Source: Alkalibacter saccharofermentans DSM 14828 (lineage in GTDB: Bacteria > Bacillota > Clostridia > Eubacteriales > Alkalibacteraceae). From it: DNA of 64,000 nucleotides. The DNA lies in NCBI RefSeq assembly GCF_900128885.1, contig NZ_FQTU01000012.1, positions 1 to 64,000 on the forward strand, read 5' to 3'. Shown piece by piece: positions 33,118 through 42,707 of this stretch; the first letter of the stretch is position 1, and each line of letters begins with the position of its first letter. The position numbers were made by a program, and so were the translations under genes. Under the pieces are notes generated by a model. It did not search any database. It saw only the letters and a list, made by a program, of their open reading frames with translations, and had not been told where the DNA came from.

Positions 33118-34537
33118 ATGGGTTTTCCGAGAATCTCTTAGTTAGCTTTTCCGCTATGTCATAGGCTACCTTGTTTATCGTTCCGGCTCCTGCTACCAGG
33201 ATGAAATCTCCAGGTTTAGCCATTGAGGTTACATGATTTGAAATTTCATCAAAATCACTGATATGGATCGCTGAAGTTTGATGGTCTTTATTCAAGGCAT
33301 CTGCAAGTTCACCGTTTTTTATGCCCCATTTGTTTTTTTCTCTTGCTGCATAGATGTCGCTGACTATTACATAGTCCGCGTCTTTAAGTGCACCGGTAAG
33401 CTCGTCAAAGAAGTGGTGGGTTCTTGAAAAGGTATGGGGTTGGAATACTACTATCAAGCGGTCAGCGTCGTAATTCCTGCATGCGTCTATAGTAACCTTC
33501 AGTTCCGTAGGATGGTGGGCGTAATCCTCTACTACGGTGATGTCGTTTATTCGACCTCTAAACTCAAATCGCCTTCCAGCGCCAGTGAAGGTTTTTAGGC
33601 TCTCCGAAAGCATCTTTGCAGGAATGCCGCAGATATCTGCGCAGGCAATCGCCGCAAGTGAGTTCATAACGTTATGCTCGCCGGGAATAGAAAGGGTGAA
33701 TCTGTGTAAAAGAACTCCTTTTTTATATACGTCAAAAGATGGCTTGCCGTTGGCGTCATAGGAAATGTTTGTCGCTTGGTATTCGTTGTTTTCATTTAGA
33801 CCGGTTGTAACGACTGTGCACTCTAGGGCGTGGCAAATATCGAGGATGTCTTTGCTGTCTCCGTTTGCGATTAGATATCCATCCTTAGGGATAATACTCG
33901 CGAATTTTTTAAAGGAATCTTTCACCTGGTCTAAGTTTTTGAAGTAGTCCACATGATCTAGCTCGATGTTTAATATTATGCCGATTTTGTGTCTCGATCT
34001 CAGAAAACTGTCCACATATTCACAGGCTTCTGTTACGAAATAATCGCTTTTTCCCACTCTGTAGTTGCCCTGTAGTGCTGGAACAACTCCACCTACGCTG
34101 ACTGTAGGGTCGAGTCCAGACAAATAGAATATTGATGCGATGAGAGAAGATGTGGTCGTTTTTCCGTGGGTTCCCGCAACTGCGATGGTCTTGCCGAAGG
34201 CTTCAGTCATTATCCCCAAAAATTCGCTTCTTTCAAGCATGGGGATTCCCAGTTCTTGCGCTTTTTTTAGTTCTGGATTCTCGCTGTCGATGGCTGCTGT
34301 GTAGACAATCAGGCTGCAGTCGTCATCTATGTTTTCAGCGCTATGACCAATGGAGACCTTTGCGCCTGAGGATAAGAGCTTGTCAGTATAAGATGAGCTT
34401 TGCATGTCCGAGCCGGTCGCATTTATGCCGTTTTCTATGAGTATGGACGCAAGGCCGCTCATGCTAGAGCCTCCTATGCCTACAAAATGGACTCTGTCTA
34501 AATGTATTGAAAGGATTTTTTCGAGTTCTCGCTTCAA
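33116..34537 (-). CDS. murC: UDP-N-acetylmuramate--L-alanine ligase, TTG start
   Basis: MurC adds the first amino acid to the peptidoglycan stem peptide. The 473-residue protein has the N-terminal nucleotide fold (VHFVGIGGSSMSGLA), the ATP loop GTHGKTTT (122-129), the central ELDHVDYF region and the C-terminal YAHHPTELKVTI domain. It starts at TTG (34537), 9 nt after GCGAGG. Encoded opposite to its neighbours; gene order murC-purR-spoVG occurs in other clostridia. Confidence 0.96.
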   Translation of the reverse strand: MKRELEKILSIHLDRVHFVGIGGSSMSGLASILIENGINATGSDMQSSSYTDKLLSSGAKVSIGHSAENIDDDCSLIVYTAAIDSENPELKKAQELGIPMLERSEFLGIMTEAFGKTIAVAGTHGKTTTSSLIASIFYLSGLDPTVSVGGVVPALQGNYRVGKSDYFVTEACEYVDSFLRSRHKIGIILNIELDHVDYFKNLDQVKDSFKKFASIIPKDGYLIANGDSKDILDICHALECTVVTTGLNENNEYQATNISYDANGKPSFDVYKKGVLLHRFTLSIPGEHNVMNSLAAIACADICGIPAKMLSESLKTFTGAGRRFEFRGRINDITVVEDYAHHPTELKVTIDACRNYDADRLIVVFQPHTFSRTHHFFDELTGALKDADYVIVSDIYAAREKNKWGIKNGELADALNKDHQTSAIHISDFDEISNHVTSMAKPGDFILVAGAGTINKVAYDIAEKLTKRFSENP

Positions 34538-34598
34538 ATTAATTTACCTCGCTTGTTTTCTAATAGTGGATGTTTGATTGTATTTTACATCTGAAAAT

Positions 34599-34607
34599 AT
34601 TATAACA
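34599..34607 (-). promoter_or_regulatory. Extended -10 promoter of murC
   Basis: Minus strand TGTTATAAT (hexamer 34604-34599) is a perfect extended -10 element about 60 nt before the murC start; no good -35 is seen. Confidence 0.5.
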
Positions 34608-34673
34608 CATAGGTGGTGATTTTAATCTTTGAGTATGAAAATAAATCAATATTTGAAAAATGTTAAATATACG

Positions 34674-34702
34674 TTGAATTTTAGGGTAAATATGAATAAA
34701 AT
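34674..34702 (+). promoter_or_regulatory. Promoter of purR
   Basis: TTGAAT (34674-34679), 17-bp spacer, TAAAAT (34697-34702). A PurBox-like AATATTCGTGTTT lies just downstream (34718-34730) but is only a 10/13 match and has no convincing partner. Confidence 0.5.
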
Positions 34703-34768
34703 TAAAAATGTAAGTGTTAATATTCGTGTTTTATTAATGCGACAAATCGATATATAAGAGGTGCAAAA

Positions 34769-35590
34769 TTGGAAAAATATAAACGAAACGAAAGGATTGG
34801 AGCTATCATCAAGATATTGGCAGACAATCCTAATAAGGTTATAACTTATAATTTCTTCAGCGAGAAATTTTCTGCAGCAAAATCGAGCATCAGTGAAGAT
34901 GTCCTTGTAGTGAAGAAAATAATAGAAAATCTGGAAATGGGGAAAATTGAAACCGTCGCGGGTGCCGCCGGCGGAGTAAAGTATGTGCCTGTCATGTCGA
35001 TAGAAGACACTGAAATGTTTCTTGAAGAAGTTTGCAGAAAGCTCATGGACAAAGAGCGGATAATTCCAGGAGGATTCTTGTACTATACGGATATTATTTA
35101 CATGCCGGATATAGTAGACAAGCTGGGAAGGATAATCGCAAGCAGATATCTTCACGAAAAGATTGATTACGTCGTTACAATGGAGACCAAGGGCATACCG
35201 GTGGCTTTGATGACTGCTAAATACTTGAACCTTCCACTTGTCATAGTAAGAAGGCAAAGCAAGGTCACTGAGGGAACCACGGTTACCATAAATTACGTAT
35301 CGGGAAGCAGTTCGAAAATAAGCACTATGTCTCTTTCAAAGAGGGCCATGAAAAAGGGAGCCAAAGTCGTAGTAGTCGATGACTTCATGAAGGGGGGAGG
35401 GACGGCGATGGGAATCGTCAACATGATGATGGAATTTGAAGCAGAGGTAAAAGGAATATCGGTGTTGCTTGCCATGAAAGATCCCGAGAAGAAATTGGTG
35501 GAGAAATTTCACCCATTGTTGATGATAGAAAGACTCGACCCAATGGATGGAGAGGTAAATATTTATCCATTTGACAGAATAAAGAAATAA
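34769..35590 (+). CDS. purR: Purine operon repressor PurR, TTG start
   Basis: The Gram-positive PurR is a phosphoribosyltransferase-like DNA-binding protein whose repression is relieved by PRPP. The N-terminal winged-helix (residues ~1-72, YKRNERIGAIIKILADNPNK) is followed by a PRTase domain with the PRPP loop VVVVDDFMKGGGTA (200-213). Length (273) matches the family. Start TTG at 34769 follows AGAGGTG. PurBox-like pairs upstream of purL and purC in this window are its likely targets. Confidence 0.95.
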   Translation: MEKYKRNERIGAIIKILADNPNKVITYNFFSEKFSAAKSSISEDVLVVKKIIENLEMGKIETVAGAAGGVKYVPVMSIEDTEMFLEEVCRKLMDKERIIPGGFLYYTDIIYMPDIVDKLGRIIASRYLHEKIDYVVTMETKGIPVALMTAKYLNLPLVIVRRQSKVTEGTTVTINYVSGSSSKISTMSLSKRAMKKGAKVVVVDDFMKGGGTAMGIVNMMMEFEAEVKGISVLLAMKDPEKKLVEKFHPLLMIERLDPMDGEVNIYPFDRIKK

Positions 35591-35645
35591 ACATAGGTAA
35601 AGAAGGATGAAAATTAAAAAAAACTAATTTTTTTTAAAAAAGTAC

Positions 35646-35674
35646 TAAAAAAAAAAGGAAATTTCCTATATAAT
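35646..35674 (+). promoter_or_regulatory. Promoter region of spoVG
   Basis: A perfect TATAAT (35669-35674) lacks a good sigma-A -35. An AGGAAATT (35656-35663), which resembles the sigma-H -35 (AGGAWWW), lies just upstream, but no proper GAAT -10 follows at the right distance. B. subtilis spoVG is sigma-H dependent, so the match is suggestive only. Confidence 0.35.
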
Positions 35675-35734
35675 AGATAATACAACAGTATCAATGTCTA
35701 TCAATGTCTTATAACTAAGGGGGAGGCTAAAAAG

Positions 35735-36031
35735 ATGCAAATCACAGATGTAAGAGTTAGAAAGATCTCAAAGGAAGGCAAGATGAAAGCGATTGTATCA
35801 GTGACCTTTGACGATCAGTTTGTCGTTCACGATATTAAAATCATCGAGGGACAGAACGGTTTGTTCATTGCAATGCCAAGCAGAAAGACTCCGGACGGAG
35901 AATTCAAGGACATAGCTCATCCAATCAACATGGATACCAGAACTCAAATCCAGGATTCGGTTCTTGAAAAATACACAGCAGTTTTAGAAGAACAAGATGA
36001 CATTGATGAAGAGAGTGAAATTTTAGAATAA
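35735..36031 (+). CDS. spoVG: SpoVG family regulator
   Basis: A 98-residue nucleic-acid-binding regulator. It starts MQITDVRVRKISKEGKMKAI and has the hallmark segments FVVHDIKIIEG and FIAMPSRKTPDGEFKDIAHP. First described in sporulation and septation of Bacillus, it is also widespread in non-sporulating Firmicutes as a pleiotropic regulator, so its presence does not show that this organism sporulates. Preceded by GGGGGAGG; the purR-spoVG-glmU order is conserved. Confidence 0.96.
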   Translation: MQITDVRVRKISKEGKMKAIVSVTFDDQFVVHDIKIIEGQNGLFIAMPSRKTPDGEFKDIAHPINMDTRTQIQDSVLEKYTAVLEEQDDIDEESEILE

Positions 36032-36040
36032 TCATAGAAT

Positions 36041-36067
36041 AAAGGGATTGAGCAATCCCTTTTTTTA
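36041..36067 (+). terminator. Terminator after spoVG
   Basis: AAAGGGATT (36041-36049) pairs with AATCCCTTT (36054-36062), followed by a run of T; 10 nt after the stop. Confidence 0.9.
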
Positions 36068-36095
36068 TTTACCTGTTTTTCAGGGTAATTTGATG

Positions 36096-36124
36096 TATAC
36101 AAAAACCAAATTAAAGAATATAAT
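36096..36124 (+). promoter_or_regulatory. Promoter of glmU-prs
   Basis: TATACA (36096-36101), 17-bp spacer, perfect TATAAT (36119-36124). Confidence 0.55.
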
Positions 36125-36164
36125 AATAATGCGAGTACTATGAACTTTTATGGAGGTGCGTGCA

Positions 36165-37523
36165 ATGGGAAATACAATAGCATTGATTTTAGCCGCAGGA
36201 AAAGGCACTAGGATGAAATCTGAAATTCCAAAGGTGCTTCACAAGGTTGCGGGCAAATATATGATTCAGCATGTTATAGATAGCTGCCGGAAAGCACGGG
36301 CAGATCAAATATACGCAATCGTAGGCCACAAAAAAGAGCTTATTAAAGAGGCTCTTGGAGAACAAATAAAATATATCAGCCAAGACAAACAGCTGGGGAC
36401 GGGACATGCTGTGATGATCGCAGCGGACAATCTTCCAAATGACGATACGAACGTATTGGTACTGGTAGGAGACGCCCCTCTAATAAGCGGTGTGACCTTG
36501 TCTGAGCTAATCAAAAGCCACGAAGAAGGGAAGAGAAGCGCCACAGTTCTTGCCGCGGCGATGGATAACCCCCAGGGATACGGCAGGATCATAAAAGATG
36601 GAACAGGAAACTTGAAAAAAATTGTTGAGCAAAAGGACGCAACATCAGAAGAGCTGCAGGTAAATGAGATAAACTCCGGCATGTACTGCTTTAAAAGCGA
36701 TGACCTTATCATGGCCTTGGAAAAACTTGACAACGACAACGCCCAAGGAGAGTACTATCTAACGGATGTCATCGAGATCATGAACGATGCTGGCTTGAAA
36801 ACCGGCACATGGACGACGGATGAAGAAGACATAAAGGCTGTTAACTCCAGGGTAGAGCTCGCGCAGGTTGAAAAAATAATGAGAAGGATCATAAATGAAA
36901 AGCATATGGACAACGGCGTTACGTTTATAGATCCTGAAAGCACATATATACATGAAGAAGTTATAATAGGCAGCGACACAGTGGTTTATCCCGGGTGCAT
37001 AATAGAAGGTGCTACTCGTATAGGCTCGGGGTGTGAGATATTGGAAAATACCAAAATTCTCGATTGCATCATAGGAGACGGCGTCAGAATACAAAGCTCT
37101 ACGTTGGCTGAAAGCAAAGTTGGAGACCACACCAAGATAGGGCCTTATGCATATGTCAGGCCGGGATGTGAAATCGGAAAAAACGCCAAGATTGGGGATT
37201 TTGTTGAATTTAAAAACGTGAAATTCGGAGATGGATCAAAGGCGTCCCACTTGACTTACGTCGGAGACGGTATCGTAGGGGAAAATGTAAATCTGGGCTG
37301 TGGCGTCGTGTTTGTAAACTATGACGGAAAGAAAAAGCATCTTACGGTAGTGGAGGACGATGCTTTCATAGGCTGTAATACTAACCTTATAGCTCCCGTT
37401 ACAGTTAAGCGGGGCTCATACATAGCGGCAGGCTCCACAATAACGGATACCGTTCCCGAAGATAGCTTGGCCATAGCGCGTTGCAGGCAGGTAAATAAAG
37501 AAGGCTATTTATTAAATAAATAG
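36165..37523 (+). CDS. glmU: Bifunctional UDP-GlcNAc pyrophosphorylase / glucosamine-1-phosphate acetyltransferase
   Basis: Makes UDP-GlcNAc for cell-wall synthesis in two steps. The N-terminal uridyltransferase has LILAAGKGTRMKSEIPKVLH (residues 7-26). The C-terminal acetyltransferase is a left-handed beta-helix with hexapeptide repeats from about residue 250, including KIGDFVEFKNVKFGDGSKAS. Start ATG at 36165 follows GGAGG; the ATG at 36150 lies within that site. 452 residues, as usual. Confidence 0.97.
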   Translation: MGNTIALILAAGKGTRMKSEIPKVLHKVAGKYMIQHVIDSCRKARADQIYAIVGHKKELIKEALGEQIKYISQDKQLGTGHAVMIAADNLPNDDTNVLVLVGDAPLISGVTLSELIKSHEEGKRSATVLAAAMDNPQGYGRIIKDGTGNLKKIVEQKDATSEELQVNEINSGMYCFKSDDLIMALEKLDNDNAQGEYYLTDVIEIMNDAGLKTGTWTTDEEDIKAVNSRVELAQVEKIMRRIINEKHMDNGVTFIDPESTYIHEEVIIGSDTVVYPGCIIEGATRIGSGCEILENTKILDCIIGDGVRIQSSTLAESKVGDHTKIGPYAYVRPGCEIGKNAKIGDFVEFKNVKFGDGSKASHLTYVGDGIVGENVNLGCGVVFVNYDGKKKHLTVVEDDAFIGCNTNLIAPVTVKRGSYIAAGSTITDTVPEDSLAIARCRQVNKEGYLLNK

Positions 37524-37557
37524 CCACATAGATATAATTTAGGAGGAGAAAGAATAA

Positions 37558-38505
37558 ATGGATGGTAAGTTTCAAGAAATGAAGATCATCGCTGGGAATT
37601 CCAACATTCAACTGGCAAAGGAGATTGCTGATATACTTGGCATACCTTTGACAGACTCTACAGTTGGAGCCTTCAGCGATGGTGAAATCTCGGTAAATGT
37701 CAACGAAACTGTCAGGGGATCGGACGTATTTGTAATTCAGTCCACGTCTTATCCGGTAAACAGAAACTTGATGGAGCTTTTGATCATCATAGACGCAATG
37801 AAGAGAGCTTCAGCAGGAAGAATCAATGCAGTCATCCCTTATTACGGGTATGGAAGGCAGGACAGAAAAGCAAAGTCCAGGGACCCCATAACGGCCAAAC
37901 TTGTTGCTGATCTTATAACGGTTGCGGGTGCTGACAGGGTAATAACAATGGATCTTCATGCAACCCAGATTCAAGGATTTTTCGATATGCCTGTGGATCA
38001 CATGCTAGGGCTGCCCATAATCGCTGAGTATTATAGGTCCTTGAACATGGAAGACATGGTTGTGGTATCCCCAGATGCTGGCAGCGTGCCTAGATCTAGA
38101 AAACTCGCTGAGCTTTTAGAAGCACCACTGGCCATTATCGATAAAAGAAGGCCGAAAGCCAACGTATCAGAGGTTATGAATATAATTGGCGATATAAAGG
38201 ATAAAAATTGCATACTGGCTGATGACATGATAGATACTGCGGGAACAATCTGCAACGGAGCCAACGCATTGGCTAAAATGGGGGCGAAAAATGTTTATGC
38301 GGCATGTACCCATGCTGTATTGTCAGGCCCTGCGGTGGAAAGGATAGAGCAGTCTGCCATTAAGGAACTCGTTGCTCTTAACACTATCGACATCCCAAAG
38401 GAAAAATGTTTGGACAAATACAAGATTTTGTCGGCAGGACCGATTTTCGCAAATGCAATTGAAAGAGTTCACAATGGAGAATCTCTAAGCTCATTGTTTG
38501 ACTAA
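37558..38505 (+). CDS. prs: Ribose-phosphate pyrophosphokinase (PRPP synthetase)
   Basis: Makes PRPP from ribose 5-phosphate and ATP. The 315-residue protein has the catalytic His134 in MDLHATQIQGFF, the YGYGRQDRKAKSRDPITAK loop (96-114) and the ribose-phosphate loop DDMIDTAGT (222-230). PRPP feeds PurF and relieves PurR-type repression, linking this gene to the purine cluster downstream. 34 bp after glmU, in one operon with it. Confidence 0.97.
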   Translation: MDGKFQEMKIIAGNSNIQLAKEIADILGIPLTDSTVGAFSDGEISVNVNETVRGSDVFVIQSTSYPVNRNLMELLIIIDAMKRASAGRINAVIPYYGYGRQDRKAKSRDPITAKLVADLITVAGADRVITMDLHATQIQGFFDMPVDHMLGLPIIAEYYRSLNMEDMVVVSPDAGSVPRSRKLAELLEAPLAIIDKRRPKANVSEVMNIIGDIKDKNCILADDMIDTAGTICNGANALAKMGAKNVYAACTHAVLSGPAVERIEQSAIKELVALNTIDIPKEKCLDKYKILSAGPIFANAIERVHNGESLSSLFD

Positions 38506-38509
38506 ATAC

Positions 38510-38537
38510 TTAAGAGACAAGGCTTCTTGTCTCTTAA
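38510..38537 (+). terminator. Hairpin after prs
   Basis: A perfect 12-bp stem TTAAGAGACAAG/CTTGTCTCTTAA (38510-38521 with 38526-38537), loop GCTT, followed by TTTCTGTTTG. The U-tract is broken, so partial read-through into pth is likely. Confidence 0.65.
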
Positions 38538-38561
38538 TTTCTGTTTGAAGTTGGTGAAGAT

Positions 38562-39116
38562 ATGAAAGTGATAATAGGGCTGGGAAACCCGGAAAGAAAA
38601 TATGACCTAACCAGGCACAATATAGGCTTTGAGCTTATAGATTACCTGGGGGACAAGCACAAGGTGTCCTTTAAATCAAAGCATAGGGCGTTGATGGGAG
38701 AGTTTAGGCATGCAGGAGAAAAAGTGCTGTTAGTCAAGCCGCAGACCTATATGAACCTAAGCGGAGAGTGCGTCAAGGAAATCATGGACTATTATGGTCT
38801 GGACACGGAGGATCTGCTTGTGGCCTACGACGACATAGATTTGGAACCCGGCAAGATAAGGCTTAGGCCAAAAGGAAGCGCAGGGACACACAATGGGATG
38901 CGCTCAATAATAAATCATGTGCAAAGTGACGACATTCCCCGACTCAGAATCGGTATTGGGAAACCTGAATTTGGGGATTTGGCTGCCTATGTTCTAGGGA
39001 GGTTCTCAGGTGAAGAAAAGGAACTTATGAAAAAAGCCGTTGTAGAGGCTGCGAAAGCTGTGGAATCCTATGTGGAGAAGGATGTCCATGCGGCGATGAA
39101 CCTCTATAACAGATAA
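38562..39116 (+). CDS. pth: Peptidyl-tRNA hydrolase
   Basis: Releases tRNA from prematurely dropped peptidyl-tRNA. The 184-residue protein has the N-terminal IIGLGNPERKYDLTRHNIGF with Asn9 and catalytic His19, plus QTYMNLSGECV and VAYDDIDLEPGKIRLRPKGS with the conserved aspartate. B. subtilis has ctc between prs and pth and fin between pth and mfd; both are absent here. Confidence 0.97.
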   Translation: MKVIIGLGNPERKYDLTRHNIGFELIDYLGDKHKVSFKSKHRALMGEFRHAGEKVLLVKPQTYMNLSGECVKEIMDYYGLDTEDLLVAYDDIDLEPGKIRLRPKGSAGTHNGMRSIINHVQSDDIPRLRIGIGKPEFGDLAAYVLGRFSGEEKELMKKAVVEAAKAVESYVEKDVHAAMNLYNR

Positions 39117-39178
39117 ATATAATAATGACTATACCGCCCGGATTTAGGTCCGGGCCGATGCGTCGTGGAGGGATAATT

Positions 39179-42100
39179 TTGAAGGATCAAATTTTAAACA
39201 CCGTAAAAAACACAACGACTATAAAAACTCTCCATAAACATTACAAAGAAGGCATAAAAAGAATAGGGGTATACAACTGCGAAGACTCCGTAAAATCTCT
39301 TATCATGGCGGCTTTATCTCACGATAAGAGAAATCATCTGTTTATATGCCCAAATGAAATGAAGGCAAGGCAATATACGGAGTTTATCAACAGTATCTCT
39401 AAGGATAAAGCTTTTTATTTGCCGCCGGAACCGTATCATTTCTTGTTTCTTGAAAATCGAAGCAGTGAGATAAGCGATGAAAGACTGGTTGTTTTAAATG
39501 AGATGGCCCATAAGAGAGGGAAGCTGATAGTCACAACCCCGGAATCTCTGATGAAAAAAATGATGACAAAGGAAGCTTTTAAAAAATCGAGGATTTCATT
39601 TAAGGTGGAAGAAAGGATAGAGGTGGAAAGCTTCCTGGAAACACTTGAAGCCTTAGGTTATGAAAGAGTCGAGCAGGTAGAAAAAAGCGGTGAATTTGCG
39701 GCCAGAGGCGGTATCGTGGATATCTTCGATCCTGTAAATCCAAGGCCTTTCAGAGTGGAGTTTTTTGACGATGAAATAGATTCCATTCGGATATTTGACG
39801 TGCAGGACCAAAAATCGGTGGAAAAAGTCGAAGGAATGAGGATAACTCCCGCCGGGGAGATCTTTTTTCCTAAGGAAATAAAGGACAAGCTGGCTAAAGA
39901 TTGCGTCGAGTTCATGGAAGAATATTTGAAAAAGGCGCTTCACGACAAAGAGAGCAAGGCGAATTTCCGCGAGCTCATGGAGAAGATAAAGACAGGAACG
40001 TATAAAAATATCCAGTCCATAATTCCGTGGCATGAGGAAGTGCTGACCGATCTTACCGGTTGGTTCCACAAAGAAGACAGGATTTACCTAGACGATGCCG
40101 GTTCCTTTGCGGAAATCATCGACGAAATAAGAAGCCGGACTGAAGAAGAATTTTCAAACCTATTGGGAAAAGGGGAGGCAATACCTAAGAGTATCGAGGT
40201 GCTGCACAAGCCGGATGAGGTCATGAAAATATTGGAGGGTTTCAAGAGCATCGAATTTCAAAAGCTGCACAAGAGCTTCGGAAGATTTCCCGTAGATGTC
40301 GAAATCGATGCATCTTCCAGGGAGATATACTCTTTTTACGGTAAGATAGGAGCTTTGGCAGATCAAATAACTGATTGGTTCGCGAAGGATTATCACGTGT
40401 ATGTTACCTACGAAACAAAAGATCAACTTGATGCTCTTAAGGAGATGCTAAATGGATATCAGATAGGCTTTAGTACAAGCCAAAAGGATTTTGAGCCTGA
40501 TCATGGCAGCGTCAATATGCTCCGCTCTTCAATTAAGACGGGGTTTGAACTTTATAATGATAAATCAGTATGGCTTACATACAGCGAGATTTTCAAAAAA
40601 GAGACCAGGAAGAAAAAGGCGAAGAGGAAAAAGGGCAAAAAAATTGAAACCTTTACTCAGCTTAAGCTAGGAGATTACATTGTTCACGACACCCACGGAA
40701 TAGGTGTTTACATGGGCATCGAACAGATTCCCATTGAGGGGATTAAAAAGGATTTTTTACATCTGAAATATGCAAAAGGCGACAAGCTCTATATACCCGT
40801 AGACCAGATGGAGGCAATACAGGTGTATATGAGCTTTGGAGACAAGGAGCCTAAGCTTAACCGCCTGGATAGCCAGGAGTGGAAAAAAGTAAAGGGCAAT
40901 GCCAAGAAGTCCGTTGAGGAACTGGCCAGAGAACTGATGGAAATCTATGCTACAAGAATGAGCGTTAAAGGGCATAGATACCCCGGAGACAATGAGTGGA
41001 TCAAGGAGTTTGAAGAGAAATTTCCCTATGAGGAGACAGAAGATCAGCTTAAAGCTATATCCGATGTCAAAAGGGACATGGAATCAGATACACCCATGGA
41101 CAGGTTGATTTGCGGCGATGTAGGGTATGGTAAGACCGAAGTAGCTATAAGGGCGGCATTTAAGGCAGTGATGGACAGTAAGCAAGTAGCGGTGCTGGTG
41201 CCCACGACGGTATTGGCGCAGCAGCATTTTAACAACTTCGTACAGCGATTTTCGGACTACCCGATAAGAATTGAGATGTTGTCCAGGTTCAGGACCAAAA
41301 CCCAGCAGGAACAAATCATCAAAGATATAAGGAAAAAAAGGGTGGATATAGTCATAGGAACCCACAGGCTGCTTTCTAAAGATGTGGTTGTTGATGACTT
41401 GGGGCTTTTGGTCATCGACGAAGAGCAAAGATTCGGAGTGAAGCACAAGGAAAAGATAAAGGCCCTCAAGAGCAATATAGATGTAATGACGCTGACTGCA
41501 ACCCCTATACCGAGAACCCTGCATATGTCTTTGATAGGGGCTAGGGATATGAGCATCATCGATGAGCCGCCCCACAACAGAACGCCGGTGCAAACCTACG
41601 TAATGGAATACAACGAGGTTATTATCAAGGATGCGGTGGAAAGAGAGATCGCCCGAGGCGGTCAAGTTTACTACGTGTACAATCGAGTTAAAGGGATAGA
41701 GGGGATAGGATCAAAGATTTCTGAGATGGTTCCAAAGGCAAGAGTAGAAGTGGCTCATGGACAGATGGGAGAAACCAAGCTGGAAAACGTCATGATGGAC
41801 TTTATAGACCACGAGTTTGACGTGCTCGTATGCACCACCATCATTGAATCCGGGCTGGACATAGGAAGAGCCAATACGATGATAATCGAAAATGCCGATC
41901 AAATGGGCTTATCTCAGCTTTATCAGTTAAGAGGCCGTGTTGGAAGAAGCGACAGACTGTCATTTGCGTACATTACCTATAAGAAGGACAAGACCTTAAA
42001 CGAAGTCGCTGAGAAAAGATTAAAGGCCATCAAAGACTTCACTGATTTTGGATCGGGCTTTAAAATTGCGATGCGGGACTTGGAAATTCGTGGCGCAGGT

Positions 42101-42676
42101 AACATTTTGGGGCCTCAACAGTCCGGGCATTTGCTCTCTGTAGGTTATGATATGTATTGTAGGTTGCTCGAAGACGCTGTTAGTCAGCTTAAAGGGGAGA
42201 CAAGAGAGGTAAAGGTGCAGACTGCCGTAGAGCTGAAGGCAGATGCTTACATCCCCGGATCTTACATTAAAAGCGAAAAGCAAAAGTACGAATTATACAA
42301 AAAGATCGCCGGCATAGATTCTATCCGGGATATGGATGAGATACAAGAAGAGGTCATTGATAGATACGGTGACATCCCCTATAGTGTCATGAATCTCATG
42401 AATATTGCTCTTGTCAAGAACACCGCATCCGCTTTGGGCATCATTTCCATTAAAGAGATAAGCGATAACATAAAGGTTGTTTTCGATGAGGACCACTACT
42501 TGTCTCCTATGGAGATTAAAGAAATAATTAAGACTGATAAGTTAAAATTTAATCCTGGCGAAATTCAGATGACCCTGATGCTGAAGAGCATGAAGGATGG
42601 CCGGAAGAATATAGCCATGATCGGAAATTTGCTAAATAAAATTCAGCGTTTAAAAAATGGCGCTCATCCGATATAA
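39179..42676 (+). CDS. mfd: Transcription-repair coupling factor Mfd, TTG start
   Basis: Removes RNA polymerase stalled at DNA lesions and recruits UvrA. The 1165-residue protein has the UvrB-like N-terminal module (GEFAARGGIVDIFDPVNP), the polymerase-interacting domain (KLGDYIVHDTHGIGVYMGIE) and the superfamily 2 helicase with Walker A GDVGYGKTEVA and DEEQ box. The RecG-like QLRGRVGRS motif and TRCF C-terminal domain follow. Start TTG at 39179 is 6 nt after GGAGGG. A hairpin GCCCGGA/TCCGGGC (39136-39155) sits in the short gap after pth. Confidence 0.97.
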   Translation: MKDQILNTVKNTTTIKTLHKHYKEGIKRIGVYNCEDSVKSLIMAALSHDKRNHLFICPNEMKARQYTEFINSISKDKAFYLPPEPYHFLFLENRSSEISDERLVVLNEMAHKRGKLIVTTPESLMKKMMTKEAFKKSRISFKVEERIEVESFLETLEALGYERVEQVEKSGEFAARGGIVDIFDPVNPRPFRVEFFDDEIDSIRIFDVQDQKSVEKVEGMRITPAGEIFFPKEIKDKLAKDCVEFMEEYLKKALHDKESKANFRELMEKIKTGTYKNIQSIIPWHEEVLTDLTGWFHKEDRIYLDDAGSFAEIIDEIRSRTEEEFSNLLGKGEAIPKSIEVLHKPDEVMKILEGFKSIEFQKLHKSFGRFPVDVEIDASSREIYSFYGKIGALADQITDWFAKDYHVYVTYETKDQLDALKEMLNGYQIGFSTSQKDFEPDHGSVNMLRSSIKTGFELYNDKSVWLTYSEIFKKETRKKKAKRKKGKKIETFTQLKLGDYIVHDTHGIGVYMGIEQIPIEGIKKDFLHLKYAKGDKLYIPVDQMEAIQVYMSFGDKEPKLNRLDSQEWKKVKGNAKKSVEELARELMEIYATRMSVKGHRYPGDNEWIKEFEEKFPYEETEDQLKAISDVKRDMESDTPMDRLICGDVGYGKTEVAIRAAFKAVMDSKQVAVLVPTTVLAQQHFNNFVQRFSDYPIRIEMLSRFRTKTQQEQIIKDIRKKRVDIVIGTHRLLSKDVVVDDLGLLVIDEEQRFGVKHKEKIKALKSNIDVMTLTATPIPRTLHMSLIGARDMSIIDEPPHNRTPVQTYVMEYNEVIIKDAVEREIARGGQVYYVYNRVKGIEGIGSKISEMVPKARVEVAHGQMGETKLENVMMDFIDHEFDVLVCTTIIESGLDIGRANTMIIENADQMGLSQLYQLRGRVGRSDRLSFAYITYKKDKTLNEVAEKRLKAIKDFTDFGSGFKIAMRDLEIRGAGNILGPQQSGHLLSVGYDMYCRLLEDAVSQLKGETREVKVQTAVELKADAYIPGSYIKSEKQKYELYKKIAGIDSIRDMDEIQEEVIDRYGDIPYSVMNLMNIALVKNTASALGIISIKEISDNIKVVFDEDHYLSPMEIKEIIKTDKLKFNPGEIQMTLMLKSMKDGRKNIAMIGNLLNKIQRLKNGAHPI

Positions 42677-42707
42677 TAAGTGGTATGACAAACGAGGAGA
42701 GGATAAT

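Noticed and set aside
35609..35640. Terminator after purR
   Set aside because: AAATTA/TAATTT with a long A/T loop is too weak to call as a hairpin terminator, although T and A runs surround it.
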